Source: Xiphophorus maculatus | Taxonomy: Eukaryota > Chordata > Actinopteri > Cyprinodontiformes > Poeciliidae | Reading direction: 5' to 3' | DNA length: 64,000 nt | Assembly: GCF_002775205.1 (NCBI RefSeq) | Contig: NC_036446.1 | Coordinates: forward strand, 12,243,135-12,307,134 | Shown here: positions 12,174 to 33,810 of the stretch, in pieces | Layout of the letters: the number at the start of each line of letters is the position of its first letter | Numbering within the stretch: position 1 is the stretch's first letter | The notes under the pieces: model-generated | Told to the model about the DNA's origin: nothing | Database searches by the model: none | Seen by the model: the letters and a program-made list of their open reading frames with translations, nothing else | Translations under genes and position numbers: made by a program

Positions 12174-12179
12174 AATAAA
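12174..12179 (+). terminator. eva1a: Polyadenylation signal of eva1a
   Basis: Canonical AATAAA 187 nt after the stop codon, with a T/G-rich stretch following. This gives a short 3'UTR ending near 12195. Confidence 0.6.
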
Positions 12180-12199
12180 ACTATTGTCTGTAGCTGATA

Positions 12200-13678
12200 T
12201 TTAATGGACTCTGGGCTATGTGACTGCTGCCATTAATTTACTGGGATGTTTTCTCTTTTCTGTTTCTTCGGCATTTCTCAGTAGAACATGAAAAGGAGCA
12301 GAAGGGAATAACAATCTAGAGTCCACAGCTTGATTTTGTAGAATAATGTTGCACTTTTCTCAGCTGACCCTATATTGTTTGTGAACCTGCAATAATCAGA
12401 GTGTTGCAACTTGATACTTTTATATTGAAGGGCAACTTCCTCTTCCAAGGCGATCATGGAAACTCTATGACAAACATGGTGATACGAATACTGGTGCTTT
12501 TTCTACTGCATTTCAATTTCATCTGGTTGCTCACTGAATGGCATCAGACACATGAAGCACTGAGGATCATCAGCTCTGTTGCATCACTTTATGACAATCC
12601 TCAATCTGAGTTATTACAAAGAATGATTAACTTAATTTTAATATTTTATTAACTTTGTTTTGACGTAATGATTAAACTGCTGTATATAAGACATTAAAAT
12701 GGTGGCTTTGCAGTTTTTTAAAAACACAAAGTACAGTAGACCTATCATGCAAAATTCACATTTTGGACATTATTGTACTTCCATTTGTTTCTCTACTGCT
12801 TCTAACAACAGCACAAGCACGTAAAAATAAATGCATAAATTTAATTTGTGTGGCTTATAGAATATCAATCAATTGAATCAGTTTCAGAATATGCAGACAA
12901 TTCTTGTTTTTAGAACATAAAATGAAAATCTCTGATGCATTATTAATCAACCTTGAAAAAAAGAAGGAAAAAATAAAATAAAATGAGTATTTTAAACCCT
13001 AAAATTAATATAAATTCATGCAGGTGATGAGGGTATGGATATTTTGGACCAGAACAACCAAGAAGAAAAATGGTAAAAGTTTGTAAAGTTCGTCACCTGG
13101 TGTCGAAAAAGTGCAACTGCATGCTTTCTACCTCTTTTTTTCCATTAATTCTTTCTTAAAAACGTTACTATGTTAATCCAGGTCAAATTTCAAGTAAAAA
13201 TATAATGAAAACAATCTAAGCTAACTAGCACCAGATAAACAAACAAACAACAAAATCCCCACAAAGTACGAATGTAAATACAGCTAAAAAAAAATTAAAA
13301 CAAAAAAATCAAGAAACTCCAACAAACTGGGATAGTAAAAAAATCCCATTTGGGAAATGGGCAGAATAAGAGAAGAAAAAACTTTGTACTAGACACAAAG
13401 TAGATTCAGGTTTATTACTACGCTAACAAAAGGTGACCTGGAAGCAGCTAACTGAGGACATCTAGCGGTGATGAGGTGAAACAGCACACAAAATGGCAGG
13501 ATTTAAATCCAACGACAAAAATCAGAGTTCATAGTTCTTCTTTCCTTTTCAGTTAGTTTTATTTCTCTTACACAACTTTTTATTTATCTATGGCTAAACA
13601 ATAGTCGATGTCATGTATTTGCTCCAAAAGCAAGAATGCTTAGCTTGAACCGAAATGGATGCTGTTAGCAAAGGGAAA
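12200..13678. other. Intergenic DNA between eva1a and the 5S locus
   Basis: No gene recognised. A truncated miniature-transposon end (CATGCAAAATTCACATTTTGG) is at about 12735-12765. The rest is AT-rich with A-runs. The open frame at 12401-12652 has no recognisable motif. Confidence 0.45.
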
Positions 13679-13755
13679 GATGACATCAAAACAAAATATT
13701 CGTTTCTCTCGCTGCTTTGTGTCAAATAAATTGTCTGTGTCGCTGTAGGTTCTTC

Positions 13756-13874
13756 GTTTACGGCCATACCACCCTGAACACGCCCGATCTCGTCTGATCT
13801 CGGAAGCTAAGCAGGGTCGGGCCTGGTTAGTACTTGGATGGGAGACCGCCTGGGAATACCAGGTGCTGTAAGCT
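13756..13874 (+). rRNA. 5S ribosomal RNA gene
   Basis: A full-length vertebrate 5S sequence of about 119 nt, from GTTTACGGCCATACCACC to GGTGCTGTAAGCT. The internal control region is intact: box A around AGCTAAGCAGGGTCGG and box C around TACTTGGATGGGAGACC. It ends in TTTT at 13874-13877, the Pol III terminator. The first bases read GTTTACGG rather than the common GCTTACGG or GTCTACGG, a change in the terminal helix. Flanking sequence is repeated around a decayed second copy 595 bp downstream. It may be a transcribed orphan gene or a dispersed copy. Confidence 0.93.
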
Positions 13875-14003
13875 TTTGCTGACATTAATATGTCTTTTGT
13901 GAAAGATGACACTGAAGCACAATGTGCCAGGGGTATGAATAAATGTACAAGTTTTTGCCCATGTTGAGTTAAAAAGTGTGAAAAAGCAGAGTGCAGGTCG
14001 TTA

Positions 14004-14017
14004 GTGCCCCCTGGTGG
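14004..14017 (-). promoter_or_regulatory. CTCF-like motif
   Basis: GTGCCCCCTGGTGG fits the reverse complement of the core pattern CCASYAGRKGGCRS at every position. It sits between the intact and the decayed 5S copies. A motif of opposite orientation is at 15546-15559. Occupancy cannot be known from sequence. Confidence 0.4.
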
Positions 14018-14026
14018 CAGCAAAAG

Positions 14027-14050
14027 CGTACAGCACCTGGTATTCCCAGT
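14027..14050 (-). pseudogene. 5S rRNA 3'-end fragment, inverted
   Basis: GCGTACAGCACCTGGTATTC and the next bases are the reverse complement of the 3' end of 5S rRNA (GGGAATACCAGGTGCTGTA). Only about 24 nt remain. Confidence 0.6.
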
Positions 14051-14350
14051 GCTGAGTTTCTGCAGACGGTTTCCTCAAATGCAACTGCAGTTAAAATAAT
14101 CAACTGTTGAAATCCTGAAATGTTTCGGTGACCAACTGTTGTGTAGTCAGTTGTTTTCACAGAGGGAATTCCAATATGAGGTTTGTAAACATGGTGGAAG
14201 AGACGCCGAGACTGGCAGCAGCTTAATGTTAGCTGTACTGATGAAAAAATGCTGGTGACAATGAAAAAAAAAAAAAACGACAGAAACAAAATGTACGGTT
14301 CTCTCGCTGCTTTATGACAGATAAAGTGTCTGTGTCGCTGTTGGTCCATC

Positions 14351-14429
14351 GTTTACGTCCGATCTTGGAAGTTAGGCAGTGTCGCGCCTGGTTGACGCTT
14401 CGATGGGAGACTAAGTGCTGTAAGTTTTT
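14351..14429 (+). pseudogene. Decayed 5S rRNA copy
   Basis: Starts GTTTACGTCCGATCTTGGAA, then continues through recognisable box A (AGTTAGGCAGTGTCG) and box C (CTTCGATGGGAGAC) to GTGCTGTAAGTTTTT. About 27 nt are missing after position 9 of the RNA and about 13 nt before the 3' end. The 5' flank (CTCTCGCTGCTTT..., TGTCTGTGTCGCTGT) and 3' flank (TTTTGTGAAAGA.GACACTGAAG) match those of the intact gene, so it is a tandem copy rather than a retrocopy. Confidence 0.85.
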
Positions 14430-15084
14430 ACTGGCTCTTTCACTAAAATATATTTTGTGAAAGACGACACTGAAGTAAAATGTGTCAGAGGTATGAGCTC
14501 CTCGGTGCAGATGACGTAATATCGACGTCACCGAATGCAGATGGGGGTCAGGAAGTAAATGCAGCCCGTTTATTAATGTTTGTTCCAACTGTTCTCATAG
14601 AGAGAAAGATAAATGTTATTTTCGTGTTTCGAAAGTAGTTGGTCACAGGGGAGTTAATTTGAAAAAGCTTACAGAAAAAAGAGGAGAAAAGTGGATCAAC
14701 AATCTAAGCTAAAAACAGGAGGAAACTACAATACCAGAGTTTGTAGCGCCCACTTTTTAACAGGTAAGGATCGCGTCATTTAAATTGTATTTTCAGATAT
14801 TTTATTGGACAGTTACTTAGAAAGATAAGCATTCATATGTGAGTTAACATATGAATGTAAGTTAACATTTCCCCACGCTCTCTTTAACCATGTTTTTGAT
14901 GGGGTTTCTGATTGACCCCAGAGTATTTAGCTTGGTTTATCTAGCTAAATAAATCAAAAATATCGCTGGTAATTTAACTTTACAAACAGCACCCATAGTT
15001 ACAATACCAGGTCTGTTTTGGATTGTCCAGGTTACAAGTCAGAAACAAATAGTATGCATCACAAATATCTTCCAATTGGTCAAT
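14430..15084. other. Intergenic DNA, nothing recognised
   Basis: The beginning (to about 14500) is the 3' flank of the decayed 5S unit. The remainder is AT-rich without supported features. Confidence 0.4.
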
Positions 15085-15462
15085 ATACAGCTGTGGAAAA
15101 AATTAAGAGCCCACTGCACTGAGCCCCATTGAAAACCTCCTGCTTATTCCACCAAATACTGATTTCTGAACTCTTCCTGAGTTAAAATATTAGTATTGTT
15201 GTTTCTAAATGAACATGTACTTGTTTTCTTTGCTTTACTTGAGGTCTGAAAGCTCTGCATCTATTTCCATATTTTCACCATTTCTCATTTTCTTCAAATA
15301 AAAACTAAATTTTTGCTTGGAATTTCAGAGACATGTTGTCAGTAGTTCATAGAATAAAAGAACGATGTTCATTTTACTCAAAGATAAACCAATAAAAAGT
15401 AAAATCAGAGAAACTGGTCATTCTAAGAGGTCTATCAAATTTTTCCAGAGCTATATATAAAT
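15085..15462 (-). mobile_element. Tc1/mariner-like non-autonomous remnant
   Basis: Ends are ATATACAGCTGTGGAAAAAA on the left and AAATTTTTCCAGAGCTATAT on the right, an imperfect terminal inverted repeat flanked by TA-rich sequence. The inside is AT-rich and includes CCACCAAATACTGATTTCTG, a word I associate with fish Tc1-like elements. No transposase frame survives. Confidence 0.6.
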
Positions 15463-15545
15463 GTAACCAGGTGAAGTTAAATCTCAGTATCCAAAATTAA
15501 GTCACATTTATTCCCTTTGTTTGTCTAAAGCGGGTTTCAAAGTGT

Positions 15546-15559
15546 CCAGCAGGTGGCAC
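15546..15559 (+). promoter_or_regulatory. CTCF-like motif
   Basis: CCAGCAGGTGGCAC fits CCASYAGRKGGCRS at all positions. It lies about 1.1 kb upstream of the xkr5 start codon and is divergent to the motif at 14004-14017. Confidence 0.4.
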
Positions 15560-16640
15560 TGCGGAGTAAGTGGGCTTCTTAATTCTAAGCTTTAAGCCGC
15601 ATTTATGTTCCGTCACATCTGCGGAACAGCCGATGGTCCCGATCTGAAGTTGTAAAGGTAACAGTGAAAAAAACTTCATAACTTGGTAAGCTGACCTAGG
15701 AATAATCTGTAACGTTAGAAGACAAATAATTAGCTTTGTACTGTAAAATTTACTGGTAGATTTTCCTTTTTTTTTTTTTGTAGCAATGAGGTTTTATTTT
15801 AATTAATTTATGCCTGTGAGCAGGGAGATCTGGCCCGTTGAGGGAGATTACGTAGCTCTGTGAAGGCGTGAGTGTTTAATATAAAAATATAAACCGATTT
15901 CTGAGGTTGTGGCCTCACTGTGTTGTTTGTTTGACCTGTTTTGTGCATTTGTGTTGTTCAGAGGATATAAATTGTCCAGTGAGAATCGACTTCACTCTGG
16001 ACAGGCTGTTGGTCGTTTGGAAGTGAGTTTGACTTTGTTGATTTCTTTGAGGTCCTTTAAGATGTTATACATGTTTAAAGAAATGTCTCTTGCAAAGTTG
16101 TACGTTGTTTTTTTTCTAAATGTATAGAGTGTTTATGTAGTGGTGCTTTTTCTGTATTTTTGTTGTAGGGTCCATTTAGCAAACCCAGTACTGTTGTCAA
16201 CGTTTTTATTTGTGATTCTCAAGTTAGGGAAATTGTATTTTTGTTTTTTTTTGTTTTTAGAAAAAATGTTTGAATTAATTCTTTTGTTAACACCTTTCAC
16301 GAGTTTTTTTTTATTTTTTTATTTTTATTTTGTTTATACCAAATCAAACCAAAATTAATTAATGTTCCATCTGAGGACAGTCGGGAGATAAAACCCACTC
16401 ACGTTTTTCACTAGGATCTGTTTGGCTCATTTGTCTACACTTGGTCACATAAATATAATTAAAGTCATGCTGGTGTGTCCGCATCGTGCTGTGTCGCTTT
16501 AACGGGACGGTCGGGCGGTGACGGTGGGACGGGGGGGACGCAGAGCTGCCGCAGCCGGACCGGGTGGGAGCAGAACCACCCCGGCCTGCATTCACCCATC
16601 TCTGTGAATCCGAGGAACTGATCATCTTTTCCACTCCACC

Positions 16641-26404
<9,764 letters not shown>

Positions 26405-26464
26405 AGTAAAGGAAAAGCTAACATTTCCAGTTCAGCTGTTCAGTATATAAAGCATTCTTGTATT

Positions 26465-27139
26465 AACTAACTTGTTGGAGAATTATGAAATCTTTTTAGG
26501 CAGTCATAGAGTTCATCTATAAAATATTTATCCTTTTGTGCAGACAGATTATATTACATAAAATAGGATTGTAAACTGATGGCTCTTCCAATATATGAAC
26601 AATACACAGATTTGTAAGAGTTAACCCTTAAAGGTGACCTATTTTGTGTCCACGGTCGGGTTAGGATTTATCTATGGGCATTTTCTTTGCACAAAATAAT
26701 TATTAGATAAAGACATTTACTCTGTTATTTTCAGAATGAGCTGTTTTAGTGCCTCATGTCACTTTAAATCCAAATAAGCTGCTGGCCACACCCCCCAATT
26801 CAACATTCAGGAGATTTTTGAAGCGGCTTGTTTTCCAGACACCATAAAACTTTAGCTTGTTGTCAAAAAACAGCTGGGTGTTTTTTTTAAACGTTTTTAG
26901 AAGCAGTAGAAACACCAGAGGAACTACAAAAACCTCCAAATTGTGACATTTGGGTAATAGGTCACCTTTAACTAACTTGTTGCCGAGTTGTGAGATGTTT
27001 TTAGGTCATCATAGAGTTCATCCATAAATTATTTATTCTGTCTGCTCTTTTGTGCAGACATATTATATTACAGGAAATAGGAATGTAAAATGATGGCATT
27101 TCAAATATCTGAATGTTACACAGGCTTGTGAGAGTTACC
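26465..27139. repeat. Direct duplication of about 165 bp flanking a miniature transposon
   Basis: 26465-26626 (ACTAACTTGTTGG..., TCATAGAGTTCATC, TTTTGTGCAGACA, ATTATATTACA) is repeated with divergence at 26971-27139. The AGGTCACC element at 26629-26970 lies exactly between. Probably in the xkr5 3'UTR or just downstream. Confidence 0.7.
26629..26970. mobile_element. Miniature transposon with intact ends, AGGTCACCTTTAA family
   Basis: TAAAGGTGACCTATTT at the left and AATAGGTCACCTTTA at the right form a clear terminal inverted repeat of at least 12 bp, flanked by TTAA-like sequence. The interior has GCTTGTTTTCCAGACACC and AAAAAACAGCTGGGTG, shared with the copies at 6530, 8166 and 11067. This is the best-preserved member in the window. 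Confidence 0.7.
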
Positions 27140-30100
27140 ACTTGACACGTTACTTGTTTGTTAGTGGTCCGCTGGTTTGGGATCATGTTATCACACTTAC
27201 ATTTTCCAGCTGGTTGTAATACGCATGGACAAGGTTTGAAAAGTCTGAACATCTTTAAGTGACACATTATTAAGTGACACATTGAAAATACTATTATTAA
27301 ATCTCAGTAATTTAAGTAAAAAGTGAAACTCATATATTATAAAGATTTTTTGTACAGGTAGGGATTCAAATTGATTACTTTCATTAATCTTGATGAAATG
27401 GATTAGAGTTAATGATGAGCCAAACTTCTTCAAACTTTCATAAATCTGAATATTAGAAAAGACTAATAAAAATGACCTTTAATATGACATAATAAGCCTA
27501 CAGAAAGTGATGTTGACTTGGTTTGGGCTCCTTCTACCACACTTTTTCCTTCCACTCAACATTCCATTCATATGATTGGATTCAGATCTCCAGATACTTT
27601 CAAGAAAATGGCTTTCACACTGTGAAGGATATCAACGACTGAAAGAAACTGTATGGTTTCTGTATTGAAAATACTTTTTAAATTATCTTTATTGCCAGCT
27701 TAATTTTGAGCTTTGGTTAGCTGTCAGCAATATTTATCACTTAATGCAATACTTCAAGGTAATATGCAAGTTTCACTTTGCAGCATTAAAATGCGCATCA
27801 ACAATTGCTGCTTTCAAACAGACTAATTAAAACTGATAAGCAAAATAATTTGTAGAGAAATCCACATTGTCTTTATTTGGATTTTAATTTAAAATAATAA
27901 TGTGGAAAACCTTGTTGATAATCGAGGGATTTCACTTATTCTTCAGTCAGATTGTAACGTGAAAGGTCAAAGGTTGCATTTTAAACAAAGGGATCTGTTC
28001 ATGTTTTATTTCCACTCTTTGGCAAATTAACAAAAAACAGATAATGTGCATGTTCGTAAAATAGTCCTGATCAATATTTCATGGTTTCTGAAGGTTTTTC
28101 TGCAGATTGTTTTTATTGCTTGTGTAGCTGCTAAATTCTGAATCATTCAGGCATAAAACAGTTTTGAGCAAAAATATTTTGCCTCATAGTTGATGGCAGT
28201 TTGTCACAAAAAATATGTTTTTGCTAATTTCTTAGCTGAATCTATGAACAAATGCCAGAGTTAATATTGTAGTACCAAAAATGTGATGTCCAAGAAACTA
28301 CTAGCTGAAGACCAGTGGTTTGTAACTCTAGCTAGTAAAGAAATGTTGATTTATTGAACTAGACTGGTGGACCCCAAACTTGCAGCTTGTGACTAACAAA
28401 ACAGCAGCGTAAGAAATTCACCATCCTACACTTTTAAATTACAGACGTTTCATAGAGGCTCAGGTGGTTCTTATTTGGTCATGTGATAAACGCAGCGCAG
28501 GATTGTTTCCCTGCAACAAAGAAGAAATATCAGCGTTTTTGTTGTTTTTTTACAGTGTGAAAGAGGAAGGGAAGAATAAAATGTCAAGTTATTGGCCATA
28601 ACAGCACTGTTAACATCAGATATCAATATCGGTCCAAAGTTTCATGTCGGTGCCTTCCTACTTGTGAACGCTTCACAATCCTGATCAGTTGATTTGCACA
28701 AGAACAGAACAGAGGATTAAACAGCCGCTAGGGCATAATTTATTAAAACCGGAGATATTAAGAGTCCCTCAGTGTTATTGAGCTGATTTGGAAATAAGTT
28801 TTGTTGTTTCAATGGATAATAATTACCTATTTAGACACCTTAAGGGGTGATTTCAAAATAAGGTGCATGAAAATAAGTCTGCGTTTTAAGTTCATGATGC
28901 TAATCCAGCATCTTACCATTGCTGCTCTGCAAAAACACAAAATCTTACCAAGTATTTTTTGTTTAATTTTTTGTGCAAATGTCTTAGTTCACTTCAAATA
29001 GGACAAAATCAACAAGTTACTCTTTAGCATGAAATATGAGTTTGTTTAAAGTTAATAATTCCTCAGTATTGATTTTAAAAAAAGTACTAGATCCACTGGC
29101 CGATTATTTCACTTAAAACTTGTACTTTTTTGGCAATATTAATGAATTATTTGCTTTAAACAAACTCCTCCATCTTGCTGAAAAGTTAGTTTTGTATAAT
29201 TTCAAGTCTACTAAGATATTTGAACTAGAAATTAGACTAAAAATGGTAGAAATTGTTACATTTGTAGTGTGAGGTGATGGATTTCTGTTTCTTTTTCTTA
29301 TCCTGCTGGTTTTTTCAAAAACAAAACAAAACATGGCGATCATATTTTGACTGGCTGCTGGCTTCTTTTTTTAAGAAGTAGAGCTTAATGGTGGAAACGC
29401 AAATAAATAGTTTAGTAAATTCCTTTCCCAGTTAGACACTGGTACCAGTTTGGTGAGATGAGGCCTAAAAGAGACAGCATCAACTGCCAATACAATATAT
29501 TTATTTTATCTTGTCGTAAAAACTGTTTTTATCTCTTCTGACACTTTTAGCATAAATGTTCTTCTCCATGATCTTTCTGGTAATTTAGTTTAATTTATGA
29601 AGAAATCTCACTCTCACTCTTATCTTAGGAAACCACAGATATTGACCACTTTACATTTCAACGCCGTTAACTCTTTCAAAGCAAAATAAAAAAAAACAAA
29701 TCGATGTAAAGCTTCAGACTTTCACCTGATTGTTGTTTATTATTACTTACATTTTATATATGTATATTTCTAAACTTTGACTCAATTCCTTATTAAAAAA
29801 TAAATAATTAGATGGTTTTCATTCCAAGCTAACAGTCTGCTGGGAGGAAATGACTACAACACTTTATTTGCTTTCTTGTTTTGTAAAATTAATGACCAAT
29901 TTTCACTGTTTACTGAAGACTAAGGTCAGAAAACCAGATCTTGAGACAAGGAAAGGAAAGATAGGGGAAGACAACAAAAGGAGCCAGAATGCAATGAAGG
30001 TAAAAGAAAACCCAAATAAAAAACATAACTTAAGAAACGATGAAAAAAACAACCTGATTAAATTAGATTAAAAAGTGAATATATAGGAAAGGTTCAATAA

Positions 30101-31240
30101 AAAAGGAAAATGTTTGAACTGATGTTTTATTCATGCCTTCCATGCTGTCTGTTGTGTTGATTTTTCATAGCGCTGTGATATTATAGCAGACATCTTAATA
30201 CATCAGTGTTTTTGAGCCTGTAAAATAAATGTGTGGTATATTTCACAGGCAGGTAAGCTGCTCTTGTTTGAAGACATGAAAACTGAAGATTAGAAAGACA
30301 TAAAAGAAAGAAAGAGCTAAAGCTGACATGCTTTAGGCAGAGCCGATCTATTACTAAGAACAAATCCATTCACAGCATCATCACTGCATGGTTCTCAAAG
30401 AAGCATATAGGAAGAAAGGACAGTAATTTGAAAAGACATGCACAGTATTGTAGCTAACATTAATTTGTATGTTTATGCAACAGCAATAAGGCAGCTTATG
30501 CAATGGATATCTCACAGCGCTACTGAGAAAAATACACGCTCATGCACCAGATACGCTTCGCCTTGTAGAAATACTGTCAGCTGCCACACTTGCCTGCTTT
30601 CCCTTTGGTACTTAATGAAAATAAGAATGTTGTAAAATATTTTCATTGGGTTTTTATGTGTTCAATTTAAAAAATTGAAGGTTTGTGTTGGATGTTTGTG
30701 TAAAAAGCAGATTTGTGAAAAGTGTATCACTGATGCAAAAACTTGCTTTTTTCTTTTTTTTTTTTACAAACAAGCATCACCTTATTTGTGCAAGGCTTTA
30801 CACAGGACCTCTGTGGTAGAAGTGACCCATAAAGTGTGTTATTGATGTGACAAAAATAAAGACATTTATCATGACGCAAGCAAAGCTTTGTTTTATTTCT
30901 TTCATTTATTCATCTATTCTCCTACTATGGTGCACCACCCAGGTCCATTTACCAGTTTCAGGACCCGACTAAAATCCTAGTATCAGTACTTTGAGGAATG
31001 ATACTGGGTTAAATATAAAACAGACTTTAATGCATAAAATGTTCAAATGTTTCATGTCATCCAATTGGAACAGATACAGAGTGACTTTCACCGTCCAGCG
31101 CTGGGCTCCACTCAGCTCACCTTAGAATAAACACCAAGTGAAGCAAAGATTGTAGAGCGAGTTCTGCTTTATTTTCTCCTCATTCTGCTCCCTCTCTAAG
31201 GTTTTCCTGCTTTAATCAGTTTTTGTTTATGTGTGACTGT
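27140..31240. other. Gene-free interval downstream of xkr5
   Basis: AT-rich, with no supported exon. At about 28922-29275 is a dispersed repeat (CTCTGCAAAAACACAAAATC ... TTTGTAGTGTGAG) related to sequence upstream of each protease gene. The T-rich run near 30750 and AATAAA at 30855-30860 could mark a very distal xkr5 polyadenylation site, but nothing proves it. Confidence 0.45.
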
Positions 31241-31979
31241 CGTCACTCTTAAATGTTATGGTTGTGTCAGCGTGCAGCTGAGTGCATGTGAGCAGATAAA
31301 ACAGAAAAGACAAAGAGTCCTTTTGTCCATAACAGAGTGTTCCTTATGAATTTATTGTAACATTTCTTGTCTATAAATTTACAAGATTCATAGTTTCTTT
31401 AACGAAGGACATTTTAGTTACATTCGTCTTTTTGTTTTTCACAATGTAGCATCAGGGCATTTTTTTCTATTTTTTTGTATTCATGTTTGTCCTTAACTTG
31501 ATCTTTGTTAGCACATTAGCTCCACTTTACACCAAACTAACTTTTAGCAACATAAAACAGATGTTTTATTTGATTGGCAAATGAATATGTAATAATGTTT
31601 TTAATTAGTCAAATCTCAGACTGTTACTCGTCAGTTTGTCTTGTTACTCCATGCCACTGCTCCTCATCCCTTCTCTATGGTTTCCTCATGGTCTCTTCAT
31701 GTCTCTGGTTTGGGTTTATTTCTGTTCGTTGGACTTTGTGTTTTTTTGTAAGTTTGATTTTTAATTAAATCTACAACAGAACTTTTACATCTCCTGCCTG
31801 CTGCATTTGGGTCCACACTTCAACCACACACATCATGACAGACGGTGGTAATGCATTGGACTTTAAAGGCACTCTGTCCATCATGGTCAGTTTGGAATGA
31901 ATATATATAATGTAAGCATTTAAATATGAATGTTTTTATAGTCAAAATATTTGCTGGAAATGATGCCTATTGTATATCT

Positions 31980-33085
31980 AAAGGCCTCTGGCCTCCGCCC
32001 CAGCTGCCGCTGGTCTCTTAAATCGCAGCACCATTTCCTTTAAGCTTTTCATGACTAGTAGAGGGGATCCGTTTAAAGTTACATATAAAACGCACCTGAA
32101 AACAAACGGAGTTATGGGTACTCTTTTATTTACAATTTCCTCTTTTCTATTTAAATAAAAAAGGGGGCGTGCTTGCCCACCCAACCTGCCCCTTCTACTT
32201 CAGATCCATTCAAGCAGCCCATCCACACAGACGGCAGAGCGTCCGAGCACTGCAGCTCCAAAATGGTGCAGTCATCAGGTGTCCGAAAGAGAAATACCTC
32301 AACTATGGACCCAGCAGGTAGATTACCCGAGAGCAGAGACGCAGCCTACCTAGATCGGCGCTTATCAGCTGGTGTGAACCAGGTGGAAGAGTAACAATGC
32401 TGCAGAAACGCACAAATGGCTTTATTAATAGGTCCAGCATCCACAACAACCGCAATCCCAGCCATTGAATGTAGATGGCTTGACGATCTCAGTTGAGCAA
32501 TCAGGAACACAAGCCACTCAGGCAGCCAACATACACGGGGAGAAACAGTCACGCACACACACCTTAGCAGCACCATCAATCACGGGGCGCTTTTGGCTGC
32601 TCCTAGTGCACAAAGCGGGGAGAATGGTACTCCTTCCACCTCAGTCGGGCCAATGTCGCACCCCGAGTAGTCTGATCATCAGAAGCCGCTCGTAGGCTCT
32701 CTCTAATTTTGCAGCTTCATTGCAGCCAGCAGACCGTATCTCATCCGCCAAGCTGCAGGCCAGACTGACGCCTATCAGTCCCGTCAGATTGCAGGCCCCA
32801 ACCGTCGCCTACCAGTCTCGCCAGACTGCAGGCCCCAACCGTCGCCTATCAGTTTCGTCAGACTGCAGGCCCGACCAACGTGGTGCGCCTATTAGACATC
32901 CGACTGCAGGCCTGCCAGGCCTTGGCCCGGCTCCCTCTTTTTGGGGGAAGACTATCCCGAGCTCGCCGAGCATACCGCCTGCTCACGGCGATCCTCGGCT
33001 CACGGTCTTCTGCAGGGTCCGAGCGCCAAAGAAATTGTACCATTAAATCTCTTTAACTGCTACTTTCTTCTCTGTGTGAGTCTCT
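31980..33085. mobile_element. GC-richer insertion in copy A, possibly LTR-derived
   Basis: Absent from the homologous place in copy C. It contains TATAAAACGC near 32084, AATAAA near 32153, GC-rich stretches, a 37-bp minisatellite (32755-32900), and an end that reads like an R-U5 junction (ACCATTAAATCTCTTT then TCTCTGTGTGAGTCTCTCCT). No gag, pol or env frame is present. Boundaries and target duplications were not resolved, so the LTR idea is tentative. Confidence 0.35.
32755..32900 (+). repeat. Minisatellite, period 36-37 bp, about four units
   Basis: GCAGGCC starts at 32755, 32791, 32828 and 32865 (spacings 36, 37, 37). The unit is roughly GCAGGCCCCAACCGTCGCCT followed by ATCAGTCTCGTCAGACT. 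Confidence 0.85.
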
Positions 33086-33094
33086 CCTGATTGA

Positions 33095-33119
33095 ATTTGC
33101 ATTTCCAACAAATGCAAAT
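33095..33119. promoter_or_regulatory. Inverted pair of octamer motifs
   Basis: ATTTGCAT (33095-33102) and ATGCAAAT (33112-33119) form a near-palindrome about 0.7 kb upstream of protease gene A. The right octamer is kept in copy C at 45974-45981; the left has one extra T there. Such octamers bind POU factors; use here is speculative. Confidence 0.35.
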
Positions 33120-33715
33120 GCTCTTCACCATGCAGCAGTGTAATTTTGTTCTTTTTCAAAATCAAAGTAGCAAACTTTTTTCTGCTTATCACAGCTCATC
33201 AATAAACAAAATTATTCTACTTTCGGGAGCAAAGGCATTTGTGAATTCTCGTAGATTGGAAACCAAACAGTCTTTCTTAAAAAAAACATTAACCTGAAAA
33301 CAAAGACAAGTCGTTCTTTCTTCAGATAATCAGTTTTATTTTATCAAGTTTACAATCACGTTTTCTCTTGTGAAAAACTCACTGCAAGCTTGTGCACTGC
33401 AAAAACAGAAAATTTACCAATTATTTTTAGTCTATATTCTAGTTCAAATCTCTCAGTTAACTTGAGATAAAGCAAAACTAATTTACAAGTAACTTTGCAT
33501 GAAAATATAGGAGCTGCTTGTTTTGAGTCAATTCCTTAATATTTATGAAAATGTTATTGTTTCATTGGTTGATTATTTAAGTTATAAGAGTGAAAAATGT
33601 TTCATTATTAGTGAAAAAATCTGTCAATGGAACAAGAATGTTTTTCAAGTTTCTTTAGAACAATGAGATGTTAAAGTTTCTCTGTATACAGATGACAGCG
33701 CAGATCAGTTTCTGT

Positions 33716-33810
33716 TCTGTGATTGGTGGCTTTCTTTCCAACAGGAAGTCATGAACAGGGTTTAAAAGCTGCTGCAGGACTGCAGACATTCACAGGAAGC
33801 TGGACCAGCA
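33716..33810 (+). promoter_or_regulatory. Core promoter of protease homologue A
   Basis: Inverted CCAAT (ATTGG, 33722-33726), an ACAGGAAGT ETS-like word, and a TATA-like TTTAAAAG (33761-33768) lie 39 and 50 bp apart (CCAAT to TATA, TATA to ATG). The same spacing is kept in copies B and C. Confidence 0.55.
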
